Shown one piece after another: positions 38,572-47,311 of a DNA stretch of 64,000 nucleotides. The number at the start of each line of letters is the position of its first letter. Positions within the stretch are counted from its first letter, which is position 1. The position numbers and the translations under genes were made by a program. Under the pieces are notes generated by a model. The model searched no databases and had not been told where the DNA came from. It saw nothing but the letters and a program-made list of their open reading frames with translations. Source of the DNA: Pseudoduganella rivuli (GTDB taxonomy: Bacteria > Pseudomonadota > Gammaproteobacteria > Burkholderiales > Burkholderiaceae_D); the NCBI RefSeq assembly GCF_009674485.1, contig NZ_WKJJ01000008.1:278002-342001 (forward strand). Direction: 5' to 3'.

Positions 38572-38670
38572 TATGCATCGCTTTCACCGTCCCCATCACG
38601 AAAACGCATATGCCGCAATGCCGCAATTGCGCTACCATTCGTCTTTCGCCTATCGCTTTTTGTCCACACC

Positions 38671-39504
38671 ATGACCAACACTGCCGACCAGTCCCCGCTG
38701 GGGAAATCTTCCGCGTACCGCACGGATTACGCGCCTGAACTGTTGTTCCCGATTCCCCGCCAGGGCAAGCGTGACGAGCTGGGCCTGACCGGCACGATGC
38801 CGTTCTTCGGCGTCGACATCTGGAATGCCTATGAACTGTCGTGGCTGAACATGCGGGGCAAGCCGCAAGTGGCGGTGGCAAAAATCACGGTACCGGCCGA
38901 CTCGCCCAATATCATCGAGTCGAAATCATTCAAGCTGTATCTGAACTCGTTTAATCAAACCAAAGTCGCCGATGCGGATGCATTGAAGATTTTGCTGGAG
39001 CAGGATTTATCGGCGGCCGCCGGTGCTTCCGTGCACGTGACGATTATCGAACAGCAGGATTTCAATAAACTGGCCATGGGCGAACTGGAAGGCGTGTTAT
39101 TGGATCGCCTGGATATTGAAGTCGATAATTATTCGCCACAGCCGGAAACCCTGAAAGCCGACTTCGACGAACAGCCTGTCGAGGAAGTTTTTATTTCCCA
39201 TTTATTGAAATCCAACTGCCTCGTCACGGGACAGCCTGATTGGGGCAGCGTGCAGATCCAATATTATGGCCCGCAAATCGACCAGGAGAGTTTGCTTAAA
39301 TACCTGATCGGTTTCCGCGAACATAACGAATTCCACGAGCAATGTGTGGAGCGTATCTTCACGGATATCCTGCGCCAGTGCAAACCACAGCAATTATCCG
39401 TTTATGCGCGCTATACACGCCGTGGTGGACTGGATATTAATCCGTGGCGGAGTAACTATACCAGCGGGCAAAAGCCATCGAACCTGCGTAACGCCCGCCA
39501 GTAA
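38671..39504 (+). CDS. queF: NADPH-dependent 7-cyano-7-deazaguanine reductase
   Basis: Queuosine-pathway enzyme reducing preQ0 to preQ1, 277 aa, of the long two-domain QueF class. The catalytic Cys183 and Asp190 are in SNCLVTGQPDWG, the NADPH-binding QueF motif is ESKSFKLYLNSFN near 83, and FREHNEFHEQCVERI and GGLDINPWRSN complete the signature. Codons in the second half are noticeably richer in A/T than in neighbouring genes. A strong terminator follows. Confidence 0.95.
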   Translation: MTNTADQSPLGKSSAYRTDYAPELLFPIPRQGKRDELGLTGTMPFFGVDIWNAYELSWLNMRGKPQVAVAKITVPADSPNIIESKSFKLYLNSFNQTKVADADALKILLEQDLSAAAGASVHVTIIEQQDFNKLAMGELEGVLLDRLDIEVDNYSPQPETLKADFDEQPVEEVFISHLLKSNCLVTGQPDWGSVQIQYYGPQIDQESLLKYLIGFREHNEFHEQCVERIFTDILRQCKPQQLSVYARYTRRGGLDINPWRSNYTSGQKPSNLRNARQ

Positions 39505-39520
39505 TTCAGCACGGTTCACG

Positions 39521-39560
39521 AACGCCGCTGTCCGGGTCATTGCCCGGCAGCGGCGTTTTG
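39521..39560 (+). terminator. Intrinsic terminator of queF
   Basis: AACGCCGCTG and CAGCGGCGTT pair, with an inner CCGGG/CCCGG extension and a small loop, followed by TTT; 16 bp beyond the queF stop. Confidence 0.8.
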
Positions 39561-39942
39561 CATTTCAACGCCCCAAGCAGTAAAAACCGCCGTTTCAGGC
39601 TACTTTTATGCCCACGATTGGCGCAATCGCGCCAATATTTGGCACGAGTTAATATTTTCTTTCATTAATCGATTTAAATACCGATATAACTGCAATTTAA
39701 ATCGGCTTATTAAAATGTCCTGGACATTGTCATCGGTGATTTTCAGTGAGAATTCACTGTTTTAGCTCAGCAACAAAGTGCTTGAAATGCGCTGAACTTC
39801 AGGGGTACTATCTTTTTAGCCGGCACCGCCTGGAAGCCGGGTGCAATGGTTTTTACGACAACATTGCATTTCATTGGTAAAACCGCTGGCGTCGGTTCGA
39901 CGCCGTTTTCATCATGGCCATTTCTTTTTGACAGGGATTCTG
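39561..39942. other. AT-rich non-coding segment with three inverted repeats
   Basis: No gene is recognised here. The stretch is very AT-rich compared with the rest of the window (39661-39720 has 16 G/C in 60 bases by my count). It contains ATTGGCGC-AATC-GCGCCAAT at 39617-39636, CGATTTAAAT ... ATTTAAATCG at 39670-39679 / 39695-39704 and CAGTGA-GAAT-TCACTG at 39744-39759. These could be operators, protein-binding sites or hairpins serving the HTH gene that follows. Confidence 0.7.
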
Positions 39943-40455
39943 ATGCTGGTTTCCATTTCTGAAGCTGCCCGTATGGTACGGCGAGGCCGGGCGACGCTGT
40001 ACCGCGATATCGACCGGGGGCGCTTGCACAAAGCTATTTCCCCCAATGGCGAATCCGTGCTCGACACGGCGGAATTGATCCGAGTGTATGGGCAATTATT
40101 CATGCACGGAACAAACAATGATGCGCACGGCGCGCCCTATATCACGCCCCCCGCCAGTCTTGATACGCATGCCACCTCGAATTTCCACGATGTACCGAAA
40201 GACGACAGTTTGTTCCGTATCATGGAGGAACGCATCCATTCGCTGGAGCGCATCATTGCGCTGGAAGCGGAATTGCGCAAAGTAAAAGACCAGGTCACCA
40301 GTGAAATGCGCGCCCGGCTCGACGATAAAGACCAGCTGATTAAAATGCTGGAAGAAAAGGTCCAGCATCTCGAGCACGGGTTGCCAGCGGAGCAAGGCGG
40401 CGACGCCGGCAAGGAACCACGGGGCTTCTGGGCCAAGTACGCGCGGGGCCGCTGA
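39943..40455 (+). CDS. Orphan HTH / coiled-coil protein of plasmid-like type
   Basis: A 170-residue protein. Residues 1-50 form a small MerR/excisionase-like helix-turn-helix (MLVSISEAARMVRRGRATLY, then RDIDRGRLHKAISPNGESVL) ending in DTAELIRVYGQLF. Residues about 85-145 are strongly coiled-coil (MEERIHSLERIIALEAELRK, DDKDQLIKMLEEKVQHLEHG), and the tail is short and basic (EPRGFWAKYARGR). The layout recalls small DNA-binding proteins carried by plasmids and other mobile replicons, which is recollection, not a search. The ATG at 39943 has AGGG upstream; an in-frame extension to 39841 has no matching features. It stands alone in an AT-rich islet between queF and ptsN. Confidence 0.75.
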   Translation: MLVSISEAARMVRRGRATLYRDIDRGRLHKAISPNGESVLDTAELIRVYGQLFMHGTNNDAHGAPYITPPASLDTHATSNFHDVPKDDSLFRIMEERIHSLERIIALEAELRKVKDQVTSEMRARLDDKDQLIKMLEEKVQHLEHGLPAEQGGDAGKEPRGFWAKYARGR

Positions 40456-40859
40456 CCACCTCCGGGGCTGGCATCCTGTCCAGCCCGCCCCCTTGCGGCA
40501 CAGCCGTGCCGCCTCCATATTCCCTTCATCATGGCTTGCCATACTGACCACCAGCCGGCGATAGATGCCAGGAATGTGTCAGTTTTTAGCGCAAGCAAAT
40601 TCAGCCGTGTATCACCTGCCTCAAAATTGTCTTACAATGAGTCAAGAACTATTGCAGTTTTCTAAGCTGCTGCCGTTAACTCAGTTAGACGTTGAAAAGT
40701 TGGCGAAACCGCATTCTCTCAGGTAAATATCTGGCGTTTACACTGAAAAGTGCGTGCGGAGAGCTTACCCGTGCCAGTGTGTATTTTTAACAATGCTACG
40801 GCCTGCCCCTGGCGGACTGCGGCGGATAGTGGCTACGACCTTGGCACGAGCGAATTCAT
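40456..40859. other. Non-coding stretch between HTH gene and ptsN
   Basis: Two perfect hairpins lie just after the HTH stop: GGGCTGG/CCAGCCC at 40465-40486 and GCGGCAC-AGCC-GTGCCGC at 40495-40512, probably ending transcription. Beyond them I see no convincing gene. A 29-codon frame at 40637-40726 (MSQELLQFSKLLPLTQLDVE...) has no ribosome binding site and is only a curiosity. No tRNA or known small RNA was recognised. Confidence 0.6.
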
Positions 40860-40888
40860 GTTACACGGCTGAAAAACAAGCCTATAAT
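40860..40888 (+). promoter_or_regulatory. Candidate sigma-70 promoter of ptsN-hprK-rapZ
   Basis: TATAAT at 40883-40888 preceded with 17-bp spacing by GTTACA (40860-40865), a shifted match to TTGACA. It lies 47 bp upstream of the ptsN ATG. Confidence 0.5.
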
Positions 40889-40935
40889 TCTGCTCGCAAG
40901 CCACCTTTGTGCGCCGCACCATTCCACGTCGCGTT

Positions 40936-41418
40936 ATGAACAACCTGAGCAAAATCCTTTCACTCGAAAACGTGCAACTGGACTTAGAAGTGTCCAGTAA
41001 GAAACGAGCTTTCGAGCAAGCCGGCCTGATCTTTGAAAACAATTGCGGCATTGCCCGCTCGACCGTTTCCGACAACCTGTTTGCGCGCGAGCGCCTGGGA
41101 TCGACCGGTTTGGGTCACGGCGTGGCGGTACCGCACGGGCGCATCAAGGGAATGAAGAGCTTGAAATCGCCGCTGGCGGCGTTCGTCCGGCTGGCGGAGC
41201 CGATTCCCTTTGAATCGCCGGATGGCAAGCCGGTCAGCCTGCTGTTCTTCCTGCTGATTCCAGATCATGTCACGCAACAGCACCTGGAAATCCTGTCGGA
41301 AATCGCCGAAATGTTTTCGGATGATGCGTTCCGCACGGCGCTGGCGACGGACCCTGATCCGCAATCCGTATATTCGCGTATCGTGAATTGGCAACCCAGC
41401 CTGCAAGCCGCAGGTTAA
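40936..41418 (+). CDS. ptsN: PTS IIA-like nitrogen-regulatory protein
   Basis: EIIA-Ntr of the nitrogen phosphotransferase system, 160 aa. The phospho-accepting His67 is in GHGVAVPHGRIKG, with KKRAFEQAGLIFENNCGIAR upstream and FFLLIPDHVTQQHLEILSEI downstream. It signals nitrogen/carbon status by its phosphorylation state. The ATG at 40936 gives the family N-terminus MNNLSKILSLENV; the reading from 40909 is an extension. It is followed at 33 bp by hprK. Confidence 0.93.
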   Translation: MNNLSKILSLENVQLDLEVSSKKRAFEQAGLIFENNCGIARSTVSDNLFARERLGSTGLGHGVAVPHGRIKGMKSLKSPLAAFVRLAEPIPFESPDGKPVSLLFFLLIPDHVTQQHLEILSEIAEMFSDDAFRTALATDPDPQSVYSRIVNWQPSLQAAG

Positions 41419-41451
41419 ACTGTCAGGATTGCCATCCTGAACTGAACGACC

Positions 41452-42387
41452 ATGCTGCAAACGCCACTGACGATCCAACGCCTGTATGACGATAATCGTG
41501 AAAGTTTGCAGCTGGGGTGGTTCGCCGGGTTTCCCGGCGGCGAACGCCTGATTTCCGGCGACGTCGCCTCCGCCGCCGACCAGGTTGGCCACCTCAACAC
41601 CATCCACCCGGGCCGTATCCAAGTGTTCGGCCACCAGGAAATCAATTATTACCAGCGCCTGAAATCGCTGACGCGCGCGCACGTGATTGGCGAATTGATC
41701 GCCGGCGGCCCGCCCGCGCTGATCATTGCGCAAGGCCTGGAAACGCCGCCAGACATCCTGGCGATCTGCGACGAGAAAAACATCCCCCTGTTTTCCACCC
41801 CGCTGCCGGCGGCGCAGGTGATCGACTTCCTGCGCGTCTACCTGTCGAAGAAACTGGCGCAGCGCATCATCATGCACGGTGTCTTCATGGACGTGCTGGG
41901 CGTCGGCGTGCTGATCACGGGCGATTCCGGCCTCGGCAAATCGGAGCTGGGCCTGGAACTGATTTCCCGCAGCCATGGCCTGGTGGCGGACGATGCGGTG
42001 GAGTTCGCCCGCATCGCGCCCAACATGATCGAAGGCCGCTGCCCTGCCCTGCTGCAAAACTTGCTGGAAGTGCGCGGCCTGGGCTTGCTGGACATTAAAG
42101 CCATCTTTGGCGAAACCGCCGTGCGCCGCAAGATGCGGTTGAAACTGATCGTGCACCTGGTGCGCCGCTCCGCGCTGGAAGAAGAAGTGGAGCGCCTGCC
42201 GTTCCAGTTCCCGACCGAAGACGTGCTGGGCCTGCCGATCCGCAAAGTCGTGATCCCCGTCGCGGCCGGCCGCAACATCGCGGTGCTGCTGGAAGCCGCG
42301 GTGCGCAATACAATTTTGCAGCTGCGGGGCATCGATACATTACAGGAATTCATGGAGCGCCAGCGCCAGGCCATGTCCGGCGATTAA
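41452..42387 (+). CDS. hprK: HPr kinase/phosphorylase
   Basis: Bifunctional enzyme that phosphorylates or dephosphorylates the HPr-type protein on serine, 311 aa. The catalytic His is in MHGVFMDVLG (residue 142), the Walker A loop is GDSGLGKS at 157-164, and the signature LLEVRGLGLLDIKAIFGETA follows. Its place between ptsN and rapZ matches the proteobacterial gene string in which HprK tunes the PTS-Ntr relay. Confidence 0.94.
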   Translation: MLQTPLTIQRLYDDNRESLQLGWFAGFPGGERLISGDVASAADQVGHLNTIHPGRIQVFGHQEINYYQRLKSLTRAHVIGELIAGGPPALIIAQGLETPPDILAICDEKNIPLFSTPLPAAQVIDFLRVYLSKKLAQRIIMHGVFMDVLGVGVLITGDSGLGKSELGLELISRSHGLVADDAVEFARIAPNMIEGRCPALLQNLLEVRGLGLLDIKAIFGETAVRRKMRLKLIVHLVRRSALEEEVERLPFQFPTEDVLGLPIRKVVIPVAAGRNIAVLLEAAVRNTILQLRGIDTLQEFMERQRQAMSGD

Positions 42388-42462
42388 GCGGCGGCCTGGA
42401 GTGCAAAACGGTAGCGATCAGCGCGAGCACTATCGGTAGGCATTGAGGTATTATCAATACCT

Positions 42463-43326
42463 ATGCGAATCGTGCTCATTACCGGTATATCCGGCTCCGG
42501 AAAATCCGTCGCCCTGAACGTCCTCGAGGACACGGGCTTTTACTGCGTCGATAATTTGCCGCCTGGCTTGCTGGCCCACCTGGTCACCCAGTTGGCTGAC
42601 GAAGGGACACAGGCACTGGCCGTCGCCGTCGACGCGCGCAGCTCCCAATCGCTGGCCAGCCTGCCCGGTGTCGTGAGCGACCTGCGCGTGCAGGGACATG
42701 ACGTGAAAATCATGTTCCTGACGGCCAATACCCATTCCCTCGTCGCGCGCTTCTCGGAAACGCGCCGCAGCCACCCGCTGTCGCACGAACTGAAGCCAGG
42801 CCATAATCCGGCCGCGCGCCGCACCCTGATCGAATGCATCCTGGAAGAGCGGGAACGCCTGTCGGCGATCGAGCAGCTGGGACACGTGATCGACACGTCG
42901 GAACTGAGCGCCAACAAGCTGCGCGCCTGGGTCAAGGACCTGGTGCAAAGCGAAAACGCGCCGCTGACCGTGTTCTTCGAATCGTTCGCGTTCAAGCTGG
43001 GCGTGCCGCTCGATGCGGACTTCGTGTTCGACGTGCGCGCCATTCCGAACCCGTATTACGACCTCGCGCTGCGACCGATGACAGGCCGCGACGCGCCGGT
43101 CATCGCCTTCCTCGATGCGCAACCAAGCGCCGAAGAAATGTTCAAGGATATCCGCGACTTCATCACCAAGTGGCTGCCATCGTTCAAGGGCGACAACCGC
43201 AGCTACCTGACGGTGGCGATCGGCTGCACCGGCGGCCAGCACCGCTCCGTGTACATGGCGGAGCGGCTGGCGCGGCATTTCCACCAGAGTGAGCGCGTGG
43301 TGTTGCGGCACCGCGAACAGTCGTAA
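42463..43326 (+). CDS. rapZ: RNase adapter protein RapZ
   Basis: A 287-residue P-loop protein. Walker A GISGSGKS is at residues 8-15, with GFYCVDNLPPGLLAHLVTQL, the Walker-B-like region and the C-terminal domain FDVRAIPNPYYDLALRPMTG and GCTGGQHRSVYMAERLA. In E. coli RapZ binds glucosamine-6-phosphate and guides RNase E to GlmZ; whether that target exists here is not known. Last gene of ptsN-hprK-rapZ, ended by a strong hairpin. Confidence 0.93.
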   Translation: MRIVLITGISGSGKSVALNVLEDTGFYCVDNLPPGLLAHLVTQLADEGTQALAVAVDARSSQSLASLPGVVSDLRVQGHDVKIMFLTANTHSLVARFSETRRSHPLSHELKPGHNPAARRTLIECILEERERLSAIEQLGHVIDTSELSANKLRAWVKDLVQSENAPLTVFFESFAFKLGVPLDADFVFDVRAIPNPYYDLALRPMTGRDAPVIAFLDAQPSAEEMFKDIRDFITKWLPSFKGDNRSYLTVAIGCTGGQHRSVYMAERLARHFHQSERVVLRHREQS

Positions 43327-43331
43327 TGTAA

Positions 43332-43364
43332 AAGGCCTGCCCTGGCGGCAGGCCCTGGTCTTTT
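43332..43364 (+). terminator. Terminator between rapZ and the convergent hydrolase gene
   Basis: GGCCTGCC-CTGGC-GGCAGGCC (43334-43354), a perfect 8-bp stem with 5-nt loop, flanked by AAAA on the left and TTTT at 43361-43364. It can act for rapZ and possibly for the convergent gene. Confidence 0.75.
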
Positions 43365-44460
43365 ACGCCAGGTGGCGCAGCGGATGCGCCCATGCCGGCC
43401 AGGCCGGTTCAAAGAAGCGTTCCACCATGGCCGGCGTCACGTCGTCCAGCGACGCTGGCGACCACTTCGGCGCATTATCCTTGTCGATCACCAGCGCGCG
43501 CACGCCTTCCAGCACTTCGCCATGTTCGAAATTGCGGCGCACCACATTGCGCTCCATGCGCAGGCAATCAGCCACGTCCAGCGACGCGCCACGGTCCAGC
43601 AGCGACAGCGTCACGCACATCATCAGCGGCGAGCGGCCCTGCATGACCTTCAGTGTTTTCTGCGCAAATTCGCTGCTGTCGCCCGCCAGCGACGCCATCA
43701 TGGCCGGCACGGACGCCGGCGCGAAATGACGCTCGATGGCAGCGCGTTCAGTTTCCATTGCCGCCACGCCGGCCTGCGCGCGGAACGGCGCGGCAAAATC
43801 GGCAATGCGCTGAACTAATTGCGCGCCCGGCGTGGTGTCCAGCAATGCCGCCAGCGCCGGTAATTGCGCCACCGGCACGAAGTGGTCGGCCAGGCCCACG
43901 TACAGCGCGTCGGCCGCGCCCACGGTCACGCCCGTGACGCCGAGATAGCGTCCCAGGCGGCCCGGCGCATGCGACAGGAAGTGGCTGCCGCCCACGTCCG
44001 GGAACAAGCCGATATTCACTTCCGGCATCGCCATCTTCGTGCGCTCCGTGACGATGCGGACGCCGCAGCCGGGACCACCCTGTGCAATGCCCATGCCGCC
44101 GCCCATGACCACGCCATCCATGACGGCGATATACGGTTTCGGGTAGTAATGGATCAAGTGGTTCAGCGCATATTCTTCCGTGAAGAAGTCTTCCAGCAGC
44201 GCGCTGCCGCCCTGCGGCGTGGCTTTGCCCGCATCGTGGAAGAAGCGGATATCGCCGCCTGCGCACAGGGCTTTTTCACTGCTGCTGCGGATCACCACGG
44301 CTGCCACCTGCGCATCGTCGCGCCAGGCCAGCAGGATTCCCGTCATGGCGCGCACCATGTCGAGCGACAGGGAATTCAGGGCCTTGGGACGGTCCAGCGT
44401 AATGAAACCGGTACCATTGCTGACGTGGGTAACGACGTGGTTGAGGACGTGTTCGCTCAT
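43363..44460 (-). CDS. Enoyl-CoA hydratase/isomerase-family protein, 3-hydroxyisobutyryl-CoA hydrolase type
   Basis: Crotonase-superfamily enzyme of 365 aa. The length and motifs KALCAGGDIRFFHDAGK, FFTEEYALNHLIHYYPKPYI, DGVVMGGGMGIAQGG, MAMPEVNIGLFPDVGGSHFL and the C-terminal MERNVVRRNFEHGEVLEGVR with AL(V)IDKDNAPKW match 3-hydroxyisobutyryl-CoA hydrolases of valine breakdown rather than short hydratases. The gene is monocistronic between the rapZ terminator and the hpf terminator. Confidence 0.88.
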   Translation of the reverse strand: MSEHVLNHVVTHVSNGTGFITLDRPKALNSLSLDMVRAMTGILLAWRDDAQVAAVVIRSSSEKALCAGGDIRFFHDAGKATPQGGSALLEDFFTEEYALNHLIHYYPKPYIAVMDGVVMGGGMGIAQGGPGCGVRIVTERTKMAMPEVNIGLFPDVGGSHFLSHAPGRLGRYLGVTGVTVGAADALYVGLADHFVPVAQLPALAALLDTTPGAQLVQRIADFAAPFRAQAGVAAMETERAAIERHFAPASVPAMMASLAGDSSEFAQKTLKVMQGRSPLMMCVTLSLLDRGASLDVADCLRMERNVVRRNFEHGEVLEGVRALVIDKDNAPKWSPASLDDVTPAMVERFFEPAWPAWAHPLRHLA

Positions 44461-44517
44461 GACGGGGATCGCTAAGTTAAAAGAAAGCTATTGTAGCGTC
44501 GGCAGCAGAGCAGGCGC

Positions 44518-44545
44518 AAAAAAGGGCGCCTGATGCGCCCTTTTC
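44518..44545 (-). terminator. Intrinsic terminator of hpf
   Basis: On the minus strand: AAAAGGGCGC-ATCAG-GCGCCCTTTTTT, a 10-bp stem ending in a T-run, 20 bp after the hpf stop. Confidence 0.85.
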
Positions 44546-44565
44546 GTCCGTATGCCGGGGACCGC

Positions 44566-44925
44566 TTATGCGGTAGCGGCCGGCTCGTCGTAATTATCCG
44601 GGAGATGTTTAATCGCCGTGTGGTTATGCTCTTGTACTTTGGATTTGTATTTCATGACCTGGCGATCCAGTTTGTCGACCAGCGTATCGATGGCGGCGTA
44701 CAAGTCTTGCGACAGGCTCTCCACGTACACGGTCTTGCCGGACATTCGCAAATTGATCTCGGCTTTCTGCCTTTTCTCTTTCTCGGTGAGGTTATCTACA
44801 GTCAGGATGACAGCAATATCAATTACTTGATCGAAATGACGTTTTACGCGCTCCAGTTTGTTCTGAACGTATTCGCGAATCGCGGGGGTCACTTCGAGAT
44901 GATGTCCACTGATGGTGAGATTCAT
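44566..44925 (-). CDS. hpf: Ribosome hibernation-promoting factor
   Basis: Ribosome-associated stationary-phase protein, 119 aa, of the HPF/YfiA family: MNLTISGHHLEVTPAIREYV, QNKLERVKRHFDQVIDIAVI and AEINLRMSGKTVYVESLSQD. It is longer than E. coli HPF by a short basic/acidic tail (KSKVQEHNHTAIKHLPDNYD) and lacks the dimerising domain of long HPF. The ATG at 44925 has AGGAG. It lies downstream of rpoN, the standard arrangement. Confidence 0.93.
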   Translation of the reverse strand: MNLTISGHHLEVTPAIREYVQNKLERVKRHFDQVIDIAVILTVDNLTEKEKRQKAEINLRMSGKTVYVESLSQDLYAAIDTLVDKLDRQVMKYKSKVQEHNHTAIKHLPDNYDEPAATA

Positions 44926-44995
44926 ACACACTCCTAAAGATGAAGGTTCGTACGCATCGCAGTTGTGCTGTGGCGCGCAGGGGAACCCAGTAACA

Positions 44996-46489
44996 CTACA
45001 GAGCTTTGCGCAGACTTACGGGCGGGATTTTCAATGCTTCGCGATATTTGGCAACAGTTCGTCGCGCAATTACCATGCCTTGTTCCCCCAGCATGTCCGC
45101 AATCTTACTGTCGGATAATGGATTTTTAGGGTCTTCTGCTCCTGTCAATTGCACGATCAGCGCCCGTATCGCCGTGGAGGACGCCTCTCCTCCTGCTTCC
45201 GTTGCGACGTGGCTGCCAAAGAAGTATTTCAACTCAAACATGCCATGGGGCGTCAGCATGTATTTTTGAGTTGTTACGCGAGAAATAGTGCTCTCGTGTA
45301 GACCCAGTGTATCAGCAATTTCACGCAACACAAGGGGCCGCATCGCAACCGCGCCGTGCGAGAAGAAATTCTTTTGCCGCTCGACGATGGCTTGCGCCAC
45401 GCGCAAGATCGTATCGAAGCGCTGACGCATGTTTTTAATCAGCCACTTGGCTTCCTGCAACTGCGCGCCCATCGCGGACTCGCCCTTGCCCTGCTTCAAC
45501 AGATTGGCGTACATGGCATTGACGCGCAAGCGGGGCATGACATCATTGTTCAGCGTCACCTGCCAGCCATTGCGGGCTTTTTTCACCACCACGTCCGGCA
45601 CCACGTAATCCGACACGTCCGAAGCGAATTCCGCGCCCGGATGGGGATTGCACAGGCGGATCACGGCTTGCGCTTCGCGCAAATCCTCATCGTCGCAATC
45701 CAGGGCTTTTTTCAGCTTGTTGAATTCGCGCTGGGCAAACCATGTCAGGTGCTTTTCCACGATGGTCAGCGCCATGCGGCGCGTCACCAGCGGCACGTTC
45801 GGCAATTGCTTTATTTGCAACGCCAGGCATTCGGACGCGCTGCGCGCGCCCACTCCGGACGGATCGAACGATTGCAGCAGCGCCAGCGCCGTGCGCAGTT
45901 CATCCAGCTCCACTTCCGCCTCTTCCGGCAGGCGGGCATGGATTTCCTCCAGCGTCTCTTCCAGGTAACCGTTGTCGTCCAGCGCGTCGATGATCAATTC
46001 CATCAAAATGCGGTCGCGCTCTTCCGTGACCGTCACGCGCATCTGTTCCAGCAAATGTTCGCGCAACGTGCAATGGCTGGCTTCGATCTGTGGCCGGGAA
46101 TCGTCATCGTCCGGATTCTTGGCGCGGCCGACGTCGCCCCAGTCGCTGTCGCCTTCGGCGGCGCCGGATGCATCGCCGTCGCCATCGGCGCCGGCTTCAT
46201 AGGACTGTTCGCCGTCGGCGGGCGCCGCGCCTTCCTGCGGCGGCTGCAGGGTATCCGGCGTGGCTTCCGCACCGTTTTGCACGGGTGCGCTGATGGCGCC
46301 ATCGGCCAGCAGGCGCACCGAGTGGTCGAGCGGATCGTCGAGGCGCTCCAGCAGCGGGTTTTCGCCGAGGATTTGTTCCAGTTCCTGGTGCAGCTCCAGC
46401 GTGGACAATTGCAGCAGGCGGATCGACTGCTGCAACTGGGGAGTCAGCGCAAGGTGCTGCGAAGTGCGAAGTTGCAGTGACTGTTTCAT
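44996..46489 (-). CDS. rpoN: RNA polymerase sigma-54 factor
   Basis: Alternative sigma factor for -24/-12 promoters, 497 aa. Region I opens MKQSLQLRTSQHLALTPQLQ and is Gln/Leu-rich; an acidic linker follows (about 60-130); the core-binding domain contains DPSGVGARSASECLALQIKQ; the HTH reads LREIADTLGLHESTISRVTT; and the RpoN box is ARRTVAKYRE near the C-terminus. It is located 8 bp after lptB. Two sigma-54 activators in this window (16180-17520 and 56381-58213) depend on this factor. Confidence 0.96.
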   Translation of the reverse strand: MKQSLQLRTSQHLALTPQLQQSIRLLQLSTLELHQELEQILGENPLLERLDDPLDHSVRLLADGAISAPVQNGAEATPDTLQPPQEGAAPADGEQSYEAGADGDGDASGAAEGDSDWGDVGRAKNPDDDDSRPQIEASHCTLREHLLEQMRVTVTEERDRILMELIIDALDDNGYLEETLEEIHARLPEEAEVELDELRTALALLQSFDPSGVGARSASECLALQIKQLPNVPLVTRRMALTIVEKHLTWFAQREFNKLKKALDCDDEDLREAQAVIRLCNPHPGAEFASDVSDYVVPDVVVKKARNGWQVTLNNDVMPRLRVNAMYANLLKQGKGESAMGAQLQEAKWLIKNMRQRFDTILRVAQAIVERQKNFFSHGAVAMRPLVLREIADTLGLHESTISRVTTQKYMLTPHGMFELKYFFGSHVATEAGGEASSTAIRALIVQLTGAEDPKNPLSDSKIADMLGEQGMVIARRTVAKYREALKIPPVSLRKAL

Positions 46490-46497
46490 CGGATTTT

Positions 46498-47310
46498 CTA
46501 CATACGGAAATGTTCACCCAGGTAGACGCGGCGCACGGATTCGTCGGCGATGATATCGTCCGGACGGCCCGAGGCCAGTACGGCGCCCTGGTTGATGATG
46601 TACGCGCGGTCGCAGATACCCAGCGTCTCGCGCACATTGTGGTCAGTGATCAGCACACCGATACCGCGCTCCTTGAGGAAACGGACAATGCGCTGGATTT
46701 CGATGACGGCGATCGGGTCGACGCCGGCAAACGGTTCGTCCAGCAGCACGAAGCGGGGATTGGTGGCCAGCGCGCGTGCGATTTCCACGCGGCGGCGCTC
46801 GCCGCCAGACAGCGACAGCGCCGGGTTTTCACGCAATTTCTCGATTTGCAGATCCGCCAGCAGCCGGTTCAGCCGCTCGTCGATCTCCGCCTTCGCCAGC
46901 GGTTTGCCGTTGACCTTTTGGATCTCCAGCACCGCGCGGATGTTTTCTTCCACCGTCAGCTTGCGGAACACCGAAGCTTCCTGCGGCAGGTAGGACAGGC
47001 CCAGCGCCGCGCGCTGGTGGATCGGCATCGACGACACATCTTTGCCGGCAATGTCGATGCTGCCCGCGTCGGACGGCACCAGGCCCACGATCATGTAAAA
47101 CGACGTGGTCTTGCCGGCGCCGTTCGGTCCCAGCAAGCCCACCACTTCGCCGCATTCGACCTGCAGCGACACGTCATGCACCACCTGGCGCTTGCCATAC
47201 GACTTTTGCAAGCCGCGCACCAGCAGCGTGCTGCCGCAGTTGGCAGCCTGCTCCGGCGCCGCGGTTTGTGCCGCGGCTCGCGTCGCCGCCTGAATTTCCG
47301 CCTGCGCCAT
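46498..47310 (-). CDS. lptB: LPS export ABC transporter ATPase
   Basis: ATPase of the LptB2FGC lipopolysaccharide extractor, 270 aa. Walker A LLGPNGAGKTT, the Q-loop region LSYLPQEASVFRKLTVEENI, signature LSGGERRR, Walker B FVLLDEPFAGVDP and the switch His in LITDHNVRETL are all present. It carries an unusual N-terminal extension of about 30 residues rich in Ala/Gln (MAQAEIQAATRAAAQTAAPE). The ATG at 47310 has GGGGA; it begins 1 bp after the lptA stop. Confidence 0.93.
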   Translation of the reverse strand: MAQAEIQAATRAAAQTAAPEQAANCGSTLLVRGLQKSYGKRQVVHDVSLQVECGEVVGLLGPNGAGKTTSFYMIVGLVPSDAGSIDIAGKDVSSMPIHQRAALGLSYLPQEASVFRKLTVEENIRAVLEIQKVNGKPLAKAEIDERLNRLLADLQIEKLRENPALSLSGGERRRVEIARALATNPRFVLLDEPFAGVDPIAVIEIQRIVRFLKERGIGVLITDHNVRETLGICDRAYIINQGAVLASGRPDDIIADESVRRVYLGEHFRM

Positions 47311-47311
47311 C

